A program made the translations under genes and the position numbers. DNA of 64,000 nt from Streptomyces mutabilis (GTDB lineage: Bacteria > Actinomycetota > Actinomycetes > Streptomycetales > Streptomycetaceae): assembly GCF_014649815.1 (NCBI RefSeq), contig NZ_BMTT01000016.1:62001-126000 (forward strand). The letters run 5' to 3'. Under the pieces are notes generated by a model that was not told the origin of the DNA, did no database searches, and saw only the letters and a program-made list of their open reading frames with translations. Positions 8,074 through 16,295 of this stretch are shown here, in pieces; within the stretch, counting starts at the first letter, position 1, and each line of letters starts with the position of its first letter.

Positions 8074-8949
8074 ATGGCCAACGCATTTCTGACCCCGGAC
8101 CTGATCGCCACGCGGGCACTCGCCACGCTGTACGAGACGACCGTCATGGCGCAGCTCGTCCACCGCGACTTCGACTCCGACTTCCGCGGCAAGCAGGGCG
8201 ACACCGTCACCGTGCGGAAGCCCGCCACGTTCACCGCGGCCGAGTTCGACCGGACCACCGGCATCCAGCCGCAGGACGCGGTCGAAGGCTCCGTGGACGT
8301 CAAGCTGAACCACTTCGCCGACGTGTCCTTCACGGTGACGACGGAGCAGCTGAACCTGGAGATCCAGGACTTCGGCACCCAGCTCCTCGACCCGGCGATG
8401 GAGGCGATCTCCCAGAAGATCGACCGCGACCTCCTCGCGCTCCGCGACGACGTCACCCAGACCGTCGGCGCGACCGCCGGCCGGACGCTGGGCGACCCGG
8501 AGATTCTGATCGACGCGGGCACGACCCTGAACAAGCAGAACGTGCCGTCGACGGACCGGCAGGCCGTGATCGGGCCGGCCACGAACGGTGAGTGGCTGGA
8601 CTCCCCGGTCCTCAAGCAGGTCAACACCTCCGGGTCTACGGAGGCGCTGCGTGAGGCGTACCTGGGGCGTCGCCTGTTCGGGTTCGACCCGTACATGACG
8701 CAGAACATCGAGGAGCCGGAGGAGGGCCTCGCCTTCCACCGGTCCGCGTTCGCCCTGGTGATGCGGCCGCTGGAGGTGCCCCCGGGCGCCCAGGACGCCG
8801 TCATCATGAACTACAAGGGGTTCAGCCTCCGCGTCGTCTACTCGTACGACATCAAGTACAAGCAGACCGTCGTGTCGGTCGACTGCCTCTACGGCACCGC
8901 GACCCTCGACGCGAACCGGGCCGTCCTCCTGACCGGCTCGCTCTCCTAA
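8074..8949 (+). CDS. Major capsid protein, P22 coat-like
   Basis: The 291-residue product forms the icosahedral shell. The start MANAFLTPDLIATRALATL, the long-helix segment and the late ALVMRPLEVPPGAQDAVIMNYKG region match the P22 coat (gene 5) branch of the HK97 fold as I know it. The ribosome site GAGAGGG (8061-8067) lies in the 3' arm of a six-pair hairpin (CCTCTC/GAGAGG, 8050-8066), which could modulate translation. A strong terminator follows the gene, consistent with high expression of this gene and reduced read-through. Confidence 0.93.
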   Translation: MANAFLTPDLIATRALATLYETTVMAQLVHRDFDSDFRGKQGDTVTVRKPATFTAAEFDRTTGIQPQDAVEGSVDVKLNHFADVSFTVTTEQLNLEIQDFGTQLLDPAMEAISQKIDRDLLALRDDVTQTVGATAGRTLGDPEILIDAGTTLNKQNVPSTDRQAVIGPATNGEWLDSPVLKQVNTSGSTEALREAYLGRRLFGFDPYMTQNIEEPEEGLAFHRSAFALVMRPLEVPPGAQDAVIMNYKGFSLRVVYSYDIKYKQTVVSVDCLYGTATLDANRAVLLTGSLS

Positions 8950-8986
8950 CAGCCCCCCTTTCCGGACGGGGAAGGGCAGCGGGAAC

Positions 8987-9016
8987 GCGGGACGCCGGAG
9001 AGGGCCGGCGTCCCGC
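8987..9016 (+). terminator. Perfect 12-bp hairpin after the coat gene
   Basis: GCGGGACGCCGG pairs perfectly with CCGGCGTCCCGC around the loop AGAGGG. It separates the coat gene from the modification cassette, so that cassette must depend on partial read-through or a promoter in the 35 bases that follow. Confidence 0.88.
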
Positions 9017-9051
9017 ACCCGTATCCATCGACCACGACTGCGAGGTGTCTG

Positions 9052-9594
9052 GTGCCGACGTCGGACCGTGAGGGCAAAGGATGGGCGGCAGCCCGGATCG
9101 AGGAACTCGCGCCACGCACGATCGTCGACATCGGCCCCGGCGCAGGCACCTACGTGCGACTCGCCCGCGAGCGGACACCGGACGCCCGGTGGATCGGCGT
9201 GGAGGCGTGGGGCCCCTACGTCCGCGAGTACGGGCTGTGGACCCTGTACGACTGGGTGATCGTCGCTGACGTCCGGCACCTCGACATGTACACCGTCGAC
9301 CGCGCCCCGGACCTCGTGATCCTCGGCGACGTGCTGGAGCACATGACGCAGCTGGAGGCCCGCGGGGTCATCGCCCGGATGCGGGACTGGGCACAGCACC
9401 TGCTGATCAGCGTGCCGCTGGCCCACCACCCGCAGGGCGAGCACAGCGGGAACTGGTTCGAGGTGCACCGCGAGCACTGGACAGGCCCGCAGATGCGACG
9501 AGAGCTGGGGCCGGGCCTCGTCGACTACCGGGAGGGGCAGGTGCTCGGCTACTACTGGTGGTCTGCGGCGAAGGCCGCAGGGGGCCGCCCGTGA
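9052..9594 (+). CDS. SAM-dependent methyltransferase of the virion cassette
   Basis: The 180-residue class I methyltransferase has motif I VDIGPGAG at about residues 25-32 and an acidic end to strand beta2 (WIGVEAWG). A GDVLEH motif follows, as in small Methyltransf_23-like or sugar/lipid methyltransferases. GTG 9052 follows GAGGTG. Its stop overlaps the next glycosyltransferase start as GTGA. Embedded between coat and connector genes and coupled to three glycosyltransferases, it most likely methylates a transferred sugar. Protein or DNA as substrate is not excluded. Confidence 0.85.
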   Translation: MPTSDREGKGWAAARIEELAPRTIVDIGPGAGTYVRLARERTPDARWIGVEAWGPYVREYGLWTLYDWVIVADVRHLDMYTVDRAPDLVILGDVLEHMTQLEARGVIARMRDWAQHLLISVPLAHHPQGEHSGNWFEVHREHWTGPQMRRELGPGLVDYREGQVLGYYWWSAAKAAGGRP

Positions 9595-10277
9595 CGCCCG
9601 TGACGGTGGCCGTGCCGTTCCGCGGGGGACAGCTGGATCGGGAGATACACGCCGACTACATCCGAGCCCAGTTGAAGGCCATGCTGCCGGAGGCCCGGCA
9701 CATCACCGCCGACGCACCGGGCGCCGACTTCTCCCGCGCGGCAGCCCGCAACGCTGCTGTGCGCGAGGCCGGGACGGGCGTGGTCGTCCTCTGCGACGCC
9801 GACACCCTCCCCGAGGAGCAGCCGCTCCGCGACGCCGTCACAGCCGCCGCCAACACCGGGCGCCTGCACCTGCCGTACACCCTGTACCGGGCGCTCGGCC
9901 CGGACAGCACCCTCGCCGTCTACGCCCGCAGCCTCGACCCGCACCAGGTGCAGGCCAGCGAGACGAGCATGCGCCCCATCGGCGGGATCTGGGTGATCAC
10001 CGCCGACGCCTGGTGGCAGGCCGGAGGCATGGACGAGGCCTTCCAGGGCTGGGGGTTCGAGGACGACGCGTTCTGGGCCGCCGCCGGATGCCTCCTCGGC
10101 GAACCCGTCCGCCACACCGGCATGATCACCCACCTCTACCACCAACCCGCCGCCACCGGCCCCCGCAGCGACAACTACCGCCGCAACCGCGACCGCTACA
10201 TGGCCTACAACCGGGCACGCCGCCACCCCGCATCCATGCGGAAACTCCGCGACCTGGACGTGGAGGTGACTGGGTGA
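9591..10277 (+). CDS. GT-A glycosyltransferase (galactosyltransferase-C like)
   Basis: GTG 9591 overlaps the methyltransferase stop. The 228-residue enzyme begins with the strand VTVAVPFRGG and has a metal/nucleotide-sugar DxD motif (DAD, residues 69-71). It carries the acceptor-side GWGFEDD motif at 153-159, characteristic of the Glyco_transf_7C / beta-4-galactosyltransferase-like branch. A GGIWVIT strand precedes it. It should be an inverting sugar transferase; donor and acceptor are unknown. It is coupled by GTGA to the next gene. Confidence 0.88.
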   Translation: MTPVTVAVPFRGGQLDREIHADYIRAQLKAMLPEARHITADAPGADFSRAAARNAAVREAGTGVVVLCDADTLPEEQPLRDAVTAAANTGRLHLPYTLYRALGPDSTLAVYARSLDPHQVQASETSMRPIGGIWVITADAWWQAGGMDEAFQGWGFEDDAFWAAAGCLLGEPVRHTGMITHLYHQPAATGPRSDNYRRNRDRYMAYNRARRHPASMRKLRDLDVEVTG

Positions 10278-11203
10278 ACATCACGGCGGTGGTCCACTAC
10301 TACCTGCCCACCCACCGCGCGGGCGCCGAGGTGATGCTGCACGAGCTGCTGTGCCCCCTCGCCGCCCGCGGGCACCGGGTGCAGGTGTGGGCGACGGACC
10401 AGGACGGACCCGACACCGTCGTGGACGGCGTCCACGTTCACTGCGGCCGGCCGAACACGCTGGACGCGACCGTGGTGGTGTCCCACCTGAAGAACGTCCC
10501 GCTGGCGAGGGACCTCGCGCGGGCGGCACGGGCGCGGTTCGTGCAGGTCCTCCACTCGGACGCCCCGTGGATCGCCCGGGAAGTACGGCGCGGCGCGGAC
10601 CTGTTCGTCGCCAACACCCACTGGGTCGCCGACGCGCTCTCGTTGCGGGCGCGGCGCCTGGTGGTACGGCCGCCGGTGTGGCCGGCCGACCACGCGACGA
10701 CACCCGGCGACCGGGTGACGCTCGTGAACCCGCTGCCGGAGAAGGGCGCAGGCGTGTTCTACGAGCTGGCCGCGCGCCTCCCCGGCGTGCGGTTCCTGGC
10801 GGTGGAGGGCGGCTACCAGCAGCCCGAGCAGACCCGGCCCTCCGGGCAGCCGAACATCGCCTGGCAGCCCCACACCACGGACATGCGCCGGACCGTGTGG
10901 TCGCGCACGAAGGTGCTGCTGATGCCCAGCAGCTACGAGTCGTACGGCATGTGCGCGGTGGAGGCCGCAGCGTCTGGGATCCCCACGATCGCCGCGCCGA
11001 CCCCGGGCCTGCGTGAGGCGCTCGGCGACGCCGGACTCTGGGCCGACCCGGACGACGTCGACCTGTGGGAGAAACACCTGCGGGACCTCCTCGACGGCGG
11101 GTGGGGAGCAGCGTCGGCTGCCGCCCTGGCCCGCTCCCGGGAGCTGGATTCGACCGGAGAGGTGGCCGAGTGGGTGCGCACGGTGGAGACGTCGCTGTCG
11201 TAG
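10274..11203 (+). CDS. GT-B glycosyltransferase, GT4-like
   Basis: The 309-residue enzyme has an N-terminal HRAGAEVMLHEL segment typical of GT4 proteins and a nucleotide-binding C-terminal domain. That domain carries the E-x7-E motif (Glu222 in SYESYGM, Glu230 in AVEAAASG) expected for retaining GT4 enzymes. GTG 10274 overlaps the previous stop. It is somewhat short for GT4 (often 350-400 residues), as phage versions can be. It is the middle transferase of the cassette and presumably extends a virion-attached glycan. Confidence 0.87.
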   Translation: MNITAVVHYYLPTHRAGAEVMLHELLCPLAARGHRVQVWATDQDGPDTVVDGVHVHCGRPNTLDATVVVSHLKNVPLARDLARAARARFVQVLHSDAPWIAREVRRGADLFVANTHWVADALSLRARRLVVRPPVWPADHATTPGDRVTLVNPLPEKGAGVFYELAARLPGVRFLAVEGGYQQPEQTRPSGQPNIAWQPHTTDMRRTVWSRTKVLLMPSSYESYGMCAVEAAASGIPTIAAPTPGLREALGDAGLWADPDDVDLWEKHLRDLLDGGWGAASAAALARSRELDSTGEVAEWVRTVETSLS

Positions 11204-12147
11204 TGCCCTGGCGGCCGAGCCCCGACCGGCTGCCACTGTGGGACTGGGTACGGGCCCGCTGGGCCGCCGAGTTCCCGGACTGGCCGATTCTCACCGGCGG
11301 CTGCCCGGACGGCGTCTGGTCCAAGGGCACCGCCGTTGCGGACGCCCTCACCCGCACCAGCGCCCGCACGGTGATCGTCGCGGACGCCGACGTATGGACA
11401 CCCGGCATCCCTACGGCGGTCGACGAGGTCCTCGCGGGCCGCGCTCGGTGGGCGATGCCCCACGCTCTCGTCCGGCGCCTCACCCCGGACGCCACTCTGG
11501 CGGTCCTCGACGGCGCGCCGCTCGACGGGCAGCCCACCGTCGAAACCCATCAGGGGATGCCCGGCGGCGGCCTCGTCGTCGTGGCCCGTGACCTACTCGA
11601 CGGCGTCCCCATGGACCCAGCGTTCACCGGCTGGGGCCAAGAGGACAGCGCGTGGGCGCTCGCCCTCACCACCCTCGCCGGGCCGATGTGGCGCGGGACG
11701 GCCGACCTGACCCACCTGTGGCACCCGCCGGCGCCGCGCCGGTCCCGCTCGGTCGGATCGGCCGAATCGCTTGCCCGCTTTCGCCGCTACGTGGCGGCGT
11801 CCGGCCGCCCCGACGAGATGCGCGGGCTGCTGGCCGAGTTCTGTCCGACCCCGCTGGAGGGATCACCGACCGTGTACCGCTACAGGAACGACAACACCGG
11901 CGACGAGGTGGAGTATCCGCAGCCGAATGCCCGGCTGGAAATGCTGCCGAACTGGACCCGCATCGCCGCCCCGGAGCCGACGAGCGAGCCGACCACCCAG
12001 TCGACGGTCGGCCGGCCTCCGGTCAGCGAGCCCAAGGCCGCGTGGGTCGAGTACGCCACGAGCCTCGCTCAGGACTCCGACGAGGCCGCCGAAATCCTCA
12101 CCCTCACCAAGGCCGACCTCATCGACCGTTACGGCAAGGAGAACTGA
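11170..12147 (+). CDS. GT-A glycosyltransferase fused to a phage structural domain
   Basis: GTG 11170 is preferred over GTG 11203 because it supplies the first beta-strand (VAVVVPWR); it overlaps the preceding gene by 34 bases. Residues 1-234 are a GT-A domain with DAD at 72-74 and GWGQED at 154-159, close in plan to the transferase at 9591. Residues 235-325 are different: a YRYRNDNTGDEVEYPQP start and a tail ending TLTKADLIDRYGKEN. I recall this pattern from small stand-alone actinophage proteins encoded between coat and connector genes. An in-frame GTG at 11872 with TGGAGG upstream could also give a separate 91-residue product. Confidence 0.8.
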   Translation: MGAHGGDVAVVVPWRPSPDRLPLWDWVRARWAAEFPDWPILTGGCPDGVWSKGTAVADALTRTSARTVIVADADVWTPGIPTAVDEVLAGRARWAMPHALVRRLTPDATLAVLDGAPLDGQPTVETHQGMPGGGLVVVARDLLDGVPMDPAFTGWGQEDSAWALALTTLAGPMWRGTADLTHLWHPPAPRRSRSVGSAESLARFRRYVAASGRPDEMRGLLAEFCPTPLEGSPTVYRYRNDNTGDEVEYPQPNARLEMLPNWTRIAAPEPTSEPTTQSTVGRPPVSEPKAAWVEYATSLAQDSDEAAEILTLTKADLIDRYGKEN

Positions 12148-12152
12148 GACCC

Positions 12153-12611
12153 ATGGCCGACCTCGTTACCAACTTGGGCAAGGGCCGCCACGTCTACTAC
12201 GCAGCCCAGGCGCAGGCCGGGACCGGAGGCGCCGTAATGCGCGCCGTCGTCCTGGAAGCCGCCGGGCTGGAAGCGGACGACGCCCTCCAGGACTACGACA
12301 CCCTCGCCGCGCTCCTCGCCGGAGCGTCCAACGAGCAGACCACCATGGGCCGCAAGGCCCTGACCGGGGTCACGGTCACCGTCGACGACGCCGGGAACAA
12401 GGCGTCGTGGACGGCCGGGGACCTGGTGTGGACCGACGCGACCGGCAACGCCACCGGGAAGATCGTCATCTGTTACGACCCCACCGGCGCCGGAACCGAC
12501 GCCGACCTGCTGCCCTTGACCCTCCACGACTTCGCGGTCACCCCCGACGGCACCTCGATCACCGCGAGCGTCGGCGCGGACGGCATCGCCGTCTCCGAAA
12601 ACCCCGCATAG
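12153..12611 (+). CDS. Phage structural protein, probable head protein
   Basis: The 152-residue product (MADLVTNLGKGRHVYYAAQ...) is beta-rich with a repeated Asp/Thr/Gly pattern. It resembles a small structural protein commonly found after the coat gene in actinophages; a capsid-decoration role is possible but unproven. It starts five bases after the fused transferase stop and is followed by the repeat-fibre gene. The family name could not be confirmed. Confidence 0.75.
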   Translation: MADLVTNLGKGRHVYYAAQAQAGTGGAVMRAVVLEAAGLEADDALQDYDTLAALLAGASNEQTTMGRKALTGVTVTVDDAGNKASWTAGDLVWTDATGNATGKIVICYDPTGAGTDADLLPLTLHDFAVTPDGTSITASVGADGIAVSENPA

Positions 12612-12632
12612 CCAAGGGAGAGGGGGAGCGCC

Positions 12633-14486
12633 GTGCCCGTCATCGCACTCGGAACCGTCCACGAGACAGCCACCGCCGCCCCTCTCCCCGGCCGCGACGC
12701 CACCCCCACCGCCCAACTCGTCGACGACTTCAACGACGGCATCGTCAACGCGACTCTGTGGCCCGACTCCTACGGCGGCGTCACCGAAGCCGACGGCCGC
12801 GCTCAAGTCCCCTGCGGCCTCGACTACGCGGCTTACGCATCCGCACCGATCTACACCCTCCGCAACAGCCACCTGTCCTGCCGCGTCTACCCCGCGGCCC
12901 TCGACGACGCCACCACCGAGTGCTGGACCCAGGTCCTCATCCAGACCACCACGCCCGGCACCGACGTCACCATCGAGTACGACGCCACCGCCAACACCCT
13001 CGCGATGAGCCTGCGCGTCGGCTACACCGACCCCAACTACCTGGCCATCCCCTACGACCCGGATGCGCACGCCTACGTGCGCATCCGCCAGACCGGCACC
13101 GACCTCCTGTGGGAGACCAGCCCGGACGCCCACGCGTGGACCACCCGACGCACGAGCCCGGCACCCGCCTGGGTGTCCGACCCGGACCTCCAGGTGCAGC
13201 TCATCGCGCACCGCAGCGACGGCGTACCGAACGTCGCCGAGTACGACAACGTCAACGTCATCCCCCCGATCACGGTCGTACCGCTCGGCGCCGCCTCCGA
13301 CGTGGCTGGCGGCCGTCCGGTAGGGGCGTCGAAGGGGATCGTGCTGGCTGCTGCCGGTCTGGTCGACGGCGCGGGCCCCGTGGACGGCGCCAAGGACATG
13401 CGGCTGGCGGCGGCCACCGTGGCGGACGCGGCCAGGTCGCTCACCGTCGCACGGGCTGCACGGATGGGGGCGGCGGTCGAGGAGTCGACGGCCGACCATG
13501 TCGGCCACGCCCGTACTGCTGCTGTGGGAGCGGCGGCGGAGAGGTCGGCCGGGCTCCCGGTGACCGCAGCGAAGGCCACGACGCTCAGCACCACCCGCAC
13601 GGCCGACACCGCCGGGGCAGCCACCGCTACGAAGCGGACCGTCCTCGCCACCACCCGCACCACCGACGCCGCGACCGCCTACACAGCGGACGCAGAAGCC
13701 CAGCTCGGCACCGCATCCGCCCCCGACACCGGACACGCCTGGACAAGCCACAAGGGCACTGCCCTCACCCCTGCGAACACCGTGGCGACCGCACTGCCGG
13801 TGACGGCGGCCAAGTCCCGACCGCTTGAGGCGGCAGCCGCCACGGACACCGCGCTCCCTTGGACGGCCGCACGGACCGCACCACTCCCGGCCGCACACGA
13901 GCAGACACACGCGGCGCCGCTTACCGGCAGTAAGCAGATCGGTCTCGGCACCGCGGTCACAACCGATGGCGGCCAGCCGATCGGTGGCCACTCCGCCGGC
14001 GAACTTGGTACCCCGCGAGCCGCGGACGCGGGTGCTTCCCTGACCGGGGTGAAGCGACGCGCCCTGGGCGCCTCGCGCGCGACGGAGACTGGTCAGCCGC
14101 TGGCCGCGGGCCGCACCGCCCCCGTGGACACGGCCCGAACTGCGAACTACGGGACCGCCCTGGCGCGGGGCAAGACCATCCGACTCGACGCCGCACGCTG
14201 TGCCACGCACGCCGGACCGATCACCAGCCGGAAACACACCGACCTCGGGTCCGCGCACCTTGTCGACCACGCCGGCCGGATTCGGCAGCCGTTCCAGACG
14301 CGCCGCCTCCGCGCTGCGTGCTCCCGCGAGGAAGCGGCCGCGATCCCGTGGCAGAAGCAGCAGCCCGCCGACCAGCTCACGCCGAGCACGGCTGGACCGC
14401 TGCTGACGCCGTCGGTATCCGGGCCAGCCCTCATCGCTTCGACCGTCGGCCCGACCCTGGCCGCGACATCCACTGGAGGTGGCTGA
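12633..14486 (+). CDS. Fibre-like virion protein with seventeen 20-residue repeats
   Basis: GTG 12633 follows AGGGAGAGGGGG. Of 617 residues, about 25-215 form a beta-sandwich-like domain with lectin/LamG-type strand patterning (DDFNDGIVNATLWPDS at the start). Residues 218-557 are seventeen uninterrupted 20-residue repeats beginning [LVM]-x-[AT]-[AT]-x and usually containing D/E at position 8 and K/R at position 17. A Ser/Thr/Pro/Gly-rich tail ends the protein. Exact periodicity suggests a solenoid or trimeric shaft with the globular domain as knob or base. It lies next to the glycosyltransferase cassette and is rich in Thr, so it is a plausible acceptor (inference). A head fibre or minor tail role is likeliest. 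Confidence 0.8.
   Translation: MPVIALGTVHETATAAPLPGRDATPTAQLVDDFNDGIVNATLWPDSYGGVTEADGRAQVPCGLDYAAYASAPIYTLRNSHLSCRVYPAALDDATTECWTQVLIQTTTPGTDVTIEYDATANTLAMSLRVGYTDPNYLAIPYDPDAHAYVRIRQTGTDLLWETSPDAHAWTTRRTSPAPAWVSDPDLQVQLIAHRSDGVPNVAEYDNVNVIPPITVVPLGAASDVAGGRPVGASKGIVLAAAGLVDGAGPVDGAKDMRLAAATVADAARSLTVARAARMGAAVEESTADHVGHARTAAVGAAAERSAGLPVTAAKATTLSTTRTADTAGAATATKRTVLATTRTTDAATAYTADAEAQLGTASAPDTGHAWTSHKGTALTPANTVATALPVTAAKSRPLEAAAATDTALPWTAARTAPLPAAHEQTHAAPLTGSKQIGLGTAVTTDGGQPIGGHSAGELGTPRAADAGASLTGVKRRALGASRATETGQPLAAGRTAPVDTARTANYGTALARGKTIRLDAARCATHAGPITSRKHTDLGSAHLVDHAGRIRQPFQTRRLRAACSREEAAAIPWQKQQPADQLTPSTAGPLLTPSVSGPALIASTVGPTLAATSTGGG
13284..14303 (+). repeat. Seventeen 60-base coding repeats (20 residues each)
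   Basis: Units read for example LGAASDVAGGRPVGASKGIV, LEAAAATDTALPWTAARTAP and LGASRATETGQPLAAGRTAP. All seventeen are exactly 20 residues with no indel over 1,020 bases. The DNA units have diverged, so the period is kept by selection on the protein and not by recent slippage. Confidence 0.9.
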
Positions 14487-15178
14487 TGCCTGACGTGGGA
14501 GACGTGGTCACCGCAAAGCTCCTCGTCTCGCCGTTCGACGTGAGCACGACGGCGACGCTGACGGTGACCGCACCGGACGGCACCACGTCCGCACCCGTCG
14601 CCTCCACTGTGGACGGCGGGCAGACGTGGACGGCGCCGCTCACGTACACGGCGGCCGGAATCTGGCTGCTGCACTGGACGGTGACCGGCACCGGCGCGTC
14701 GGTGGAGAACGAACAGGTCGCCGTCGCACCGACCCCGGACGCTGGTCCGGCCGGACGCGTGTACGCGACGACGACCGACCTCGCGAACTACCTGCAGGCC
14801 GCGCCGCCGCTGAACGCCGCGCTGCTGCTGCGGGACGCCTCGCGGATGCTGGAGCAGCGGGTCCTGCGGTTCTGCCACTACGACGTCGACACCACGGGGG
14901 TGCCCACCGACCCGGATGTGAAGACGGCGATCGGCCGGGCGGTGTGCGCTCAGGCCGCCTGGTGGGACGAGGTCGGCGACCACACGGGCGCGGCTGGAGC
15001 CGGGTACGGGAACGTGTCGATCGGCTCCGTCAGCCTCGGCCGGACCACCGGCTCGGCCTCGTCGTCCGCGTCCGGTCAGGACTCGGCTGCCCGGCAGATC
15101 GCCCCGCAGGTGTGGGACGCCCTCCGCGCCCCGCAGCTGCACGGCAAGTTGGTGGTCGGCGGGGTGACGGTGCCCTGA
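14486..15178 (+). CDS. Head-tail connector with N-terminal Ig-like domain
   Basis: ATG 14486 overlaps the preceding stop and follows GGAGGTGG. Residues 1-85 form an Ig-like beta-sandwich (VTAKLLVSPFDVSTTATLTV...GIWLLHWTVTG). Residues about 95-230 are helical and resemble the HK97 gp6 / SPP1 gp15 connector, with a Ser/Gly-rich loop. Connector adaptors bind the portal after packaging. The order with the next three genes (stopper, gp10-like, tail terminator) supports the call. The Ig module may help surface binding. Confidence 0.8.
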   Translation: MPDVGDVVTAKLLVSPFDVSTTATLTVTAPDGTTSAPVASTVDGGQTWTAPLTYTAAGIWLLHWTVTGTGASVENEQVAVAPTPDAGPAGRVYATTTDLANYLQAAPPLNAALLLRDASRMLEQRVLRFCHYDVDTTGVPTDPDVKTAIGRAVCAQAAWWDEVGDHTGAAGAGYGNVSIGSVSLGRTTGSASSSASGQDSAARQIAPQVWDALRAPQLHGKLVVGGVTVP

Positions 15179-15495
15179 TGAGCCGCATCCCCGGCTGGCT
15201 GCTCCGCCACCGCATCACCATCGAGCCGTACCGGGGCTCGTCCAGCACCGGCCCCGTCTACGGACCCCCCACTGCGGTGCGGGCATTCGTGGACGAGCAG
15301 ACCCGCGCGGTCGTCTCCCCGGGCGGCGAAGAGGTCACCTCCTCATCGACGGCGTACACGGCGCCCGGCACGAGCGCACCGCCGCTGTCGCGGGTGACGC
15401 TCCCCTCCGGCCGCACCACGACCGTCATCGCCTGCCTGTCCCGCGACGGCGGCGGCCTGCCGACACCGGACCACGTGGAGATCCAACTCCAGTAG
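15178..15495 (+). CDS. Head closure (stopper) protein
   Basis: ATG 15178 overlaps the connector stop. The 105-residue beta-barrel-like protein starts RHRITIEPYRGSSSTGPVYG, the usual opening of SPP1 gp16-like head-closure proteins, and has the RAFVDEQTRAV strand. It seals the packaged head and joins the tail. Identification rests on this pattern and on gene order. Confidence 0.8.
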   Translation: MSRIPGWLLRHRITIEPYRGSSSTGPVYGPPTAVRAFVDEQTRAVVSPGGEEVTSSSTAYTAPGTSAPPLSRVTLPSGRTTTVIACLSRDGGGLPTPDHVEIQLQ

Positions 15496-15507
15496 GAGGT
15501 GCCAGCT

Positions 15508-15858
15508 GTGGCGCAGCGTTTCCGACTCGACTTCAACGGCGCAGCGGTCGAGCGGAACCTCCGCGCCGCCGCAGCCCGCGGCCTGCTCCTCGGCGCCGAA
15601 CACGTCCTCGCCGAGGCCCAAGACGTCGTCCCGCTCGACGAGGGCTACCTCCAGTCCACCGGTACCGCCTCCGTCGACGACAGCGACCTCACCGCCGCCG
15701 TCAGCTTCGACGGACCGTACGCGGTTCGCCAGCACGAAGAGCTGGACTGGCGCCACGCACCCGGCAGGCAGGCCAAGTACCTGGAGCAGCCGCTCAACGC
15801 CAGCCGCGGGCCCGTGCAGCGGATCATCGCGGCCGAGCTGAGGCGGGCCCTGCGATGA
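15508..15858 (+). CDS. HK97 gp10-like tail-head joining protein
   Basis: GTG 15508 is chosen over GTG 15499 because TAGGAGGT ends seven bases upstream. The 116-residue product has an N-terminal helix pair and the strand pattern VPLDEGYLQSTGTASVD...YAVRQHEELDWRH typical of the HK97 gp10-like family. It overlaps the next ATG. It probably acts at the neck of the tail. Confidence 0.85.
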   Translation: MAQRFRLDFNGAAVERNLRAAAARGLLLGAEHVLAEAQDVVPLDEGYLQSTGTASVDDSDLTAAVSFDGPYAVRQHEELDWRHAPGRQAKYLEQPLNASRGPVQRIIAAELRRALR

Positions 15859-16286
15859 GCCACGAAACGCGCCTGATCACCGGCCTCGCCACACTCCTGG
15901 CCGCCCACCAGATCGGCGTCTACGACCCGACCGGCGTCTTCCCCGACGGCGCCACCGGCATCATCGTCGGCCGACTGTCCGACGAGCCGGACCGGGCCAT
16001 CGGACTGACCACCTACCCGGTTGCCGACGACGACTCCACCGACTCCGTCACCGGCGTCCAGGCCCGCATCCGCGCCGGCACCGCCGCGACCGACGTACTC
16101 GACCTGTCCGACCTCGTGTTCGGCGTCCTCCACAACCGGCGCAGCTACCTGCTGAACGGGGTGTGGGTGGAGATCTCCTGGCGGAACTCCGAGGCGTGGA
16201 TCGGCCAGGACACCCGCGGCCGTATGGAGCGGTCCGCGAACTATTACGTCCGGACCGTGCGGTCCGGCTCGCACCTGATCGATTAG
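15855..16286 (+). CDS. Tail terminator / minor capsid protein (Minor_capsid_3-like)
   Basis: The 143-residue product begins with the helix ETRLITGLATLLAAHQIGVY and contains DRAIGLTTYPV. It ends with a beta-hairpin, a layout I know from the Minor_capsid_3 / tail-completion family that caps the tail tube. It overlaps the gp10-like gene by four bases (ATGA) and lies nine bases before the tail tube gene. Confidence 0.82.
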   Translation: MSHETRLITGLATLLAAHQIGVYDPTGVFPDGATGIIVGRLSDEPDRAIGLTTYPVADDDSTDSVTGVQARIRAGTAATDVLDLSDLVFGVLHNRRSYLLNGVWVEISWRNSEAWIGQDTRGRMERSANYYVRTVRSGSHLID

Positions 16287-16295
16287 GAGGACCGC

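Noticed and set aside
12129-14270. A 713-codon minus-strand open frame over the repeat-fibre gene
   Set aside because: It is a mirror frame of very GC-rich DNA. The plus-strand reading has exact protein repeats, a ribosome site and phage context; the minus reading has low-complexity Gly/Arg/Val composition.
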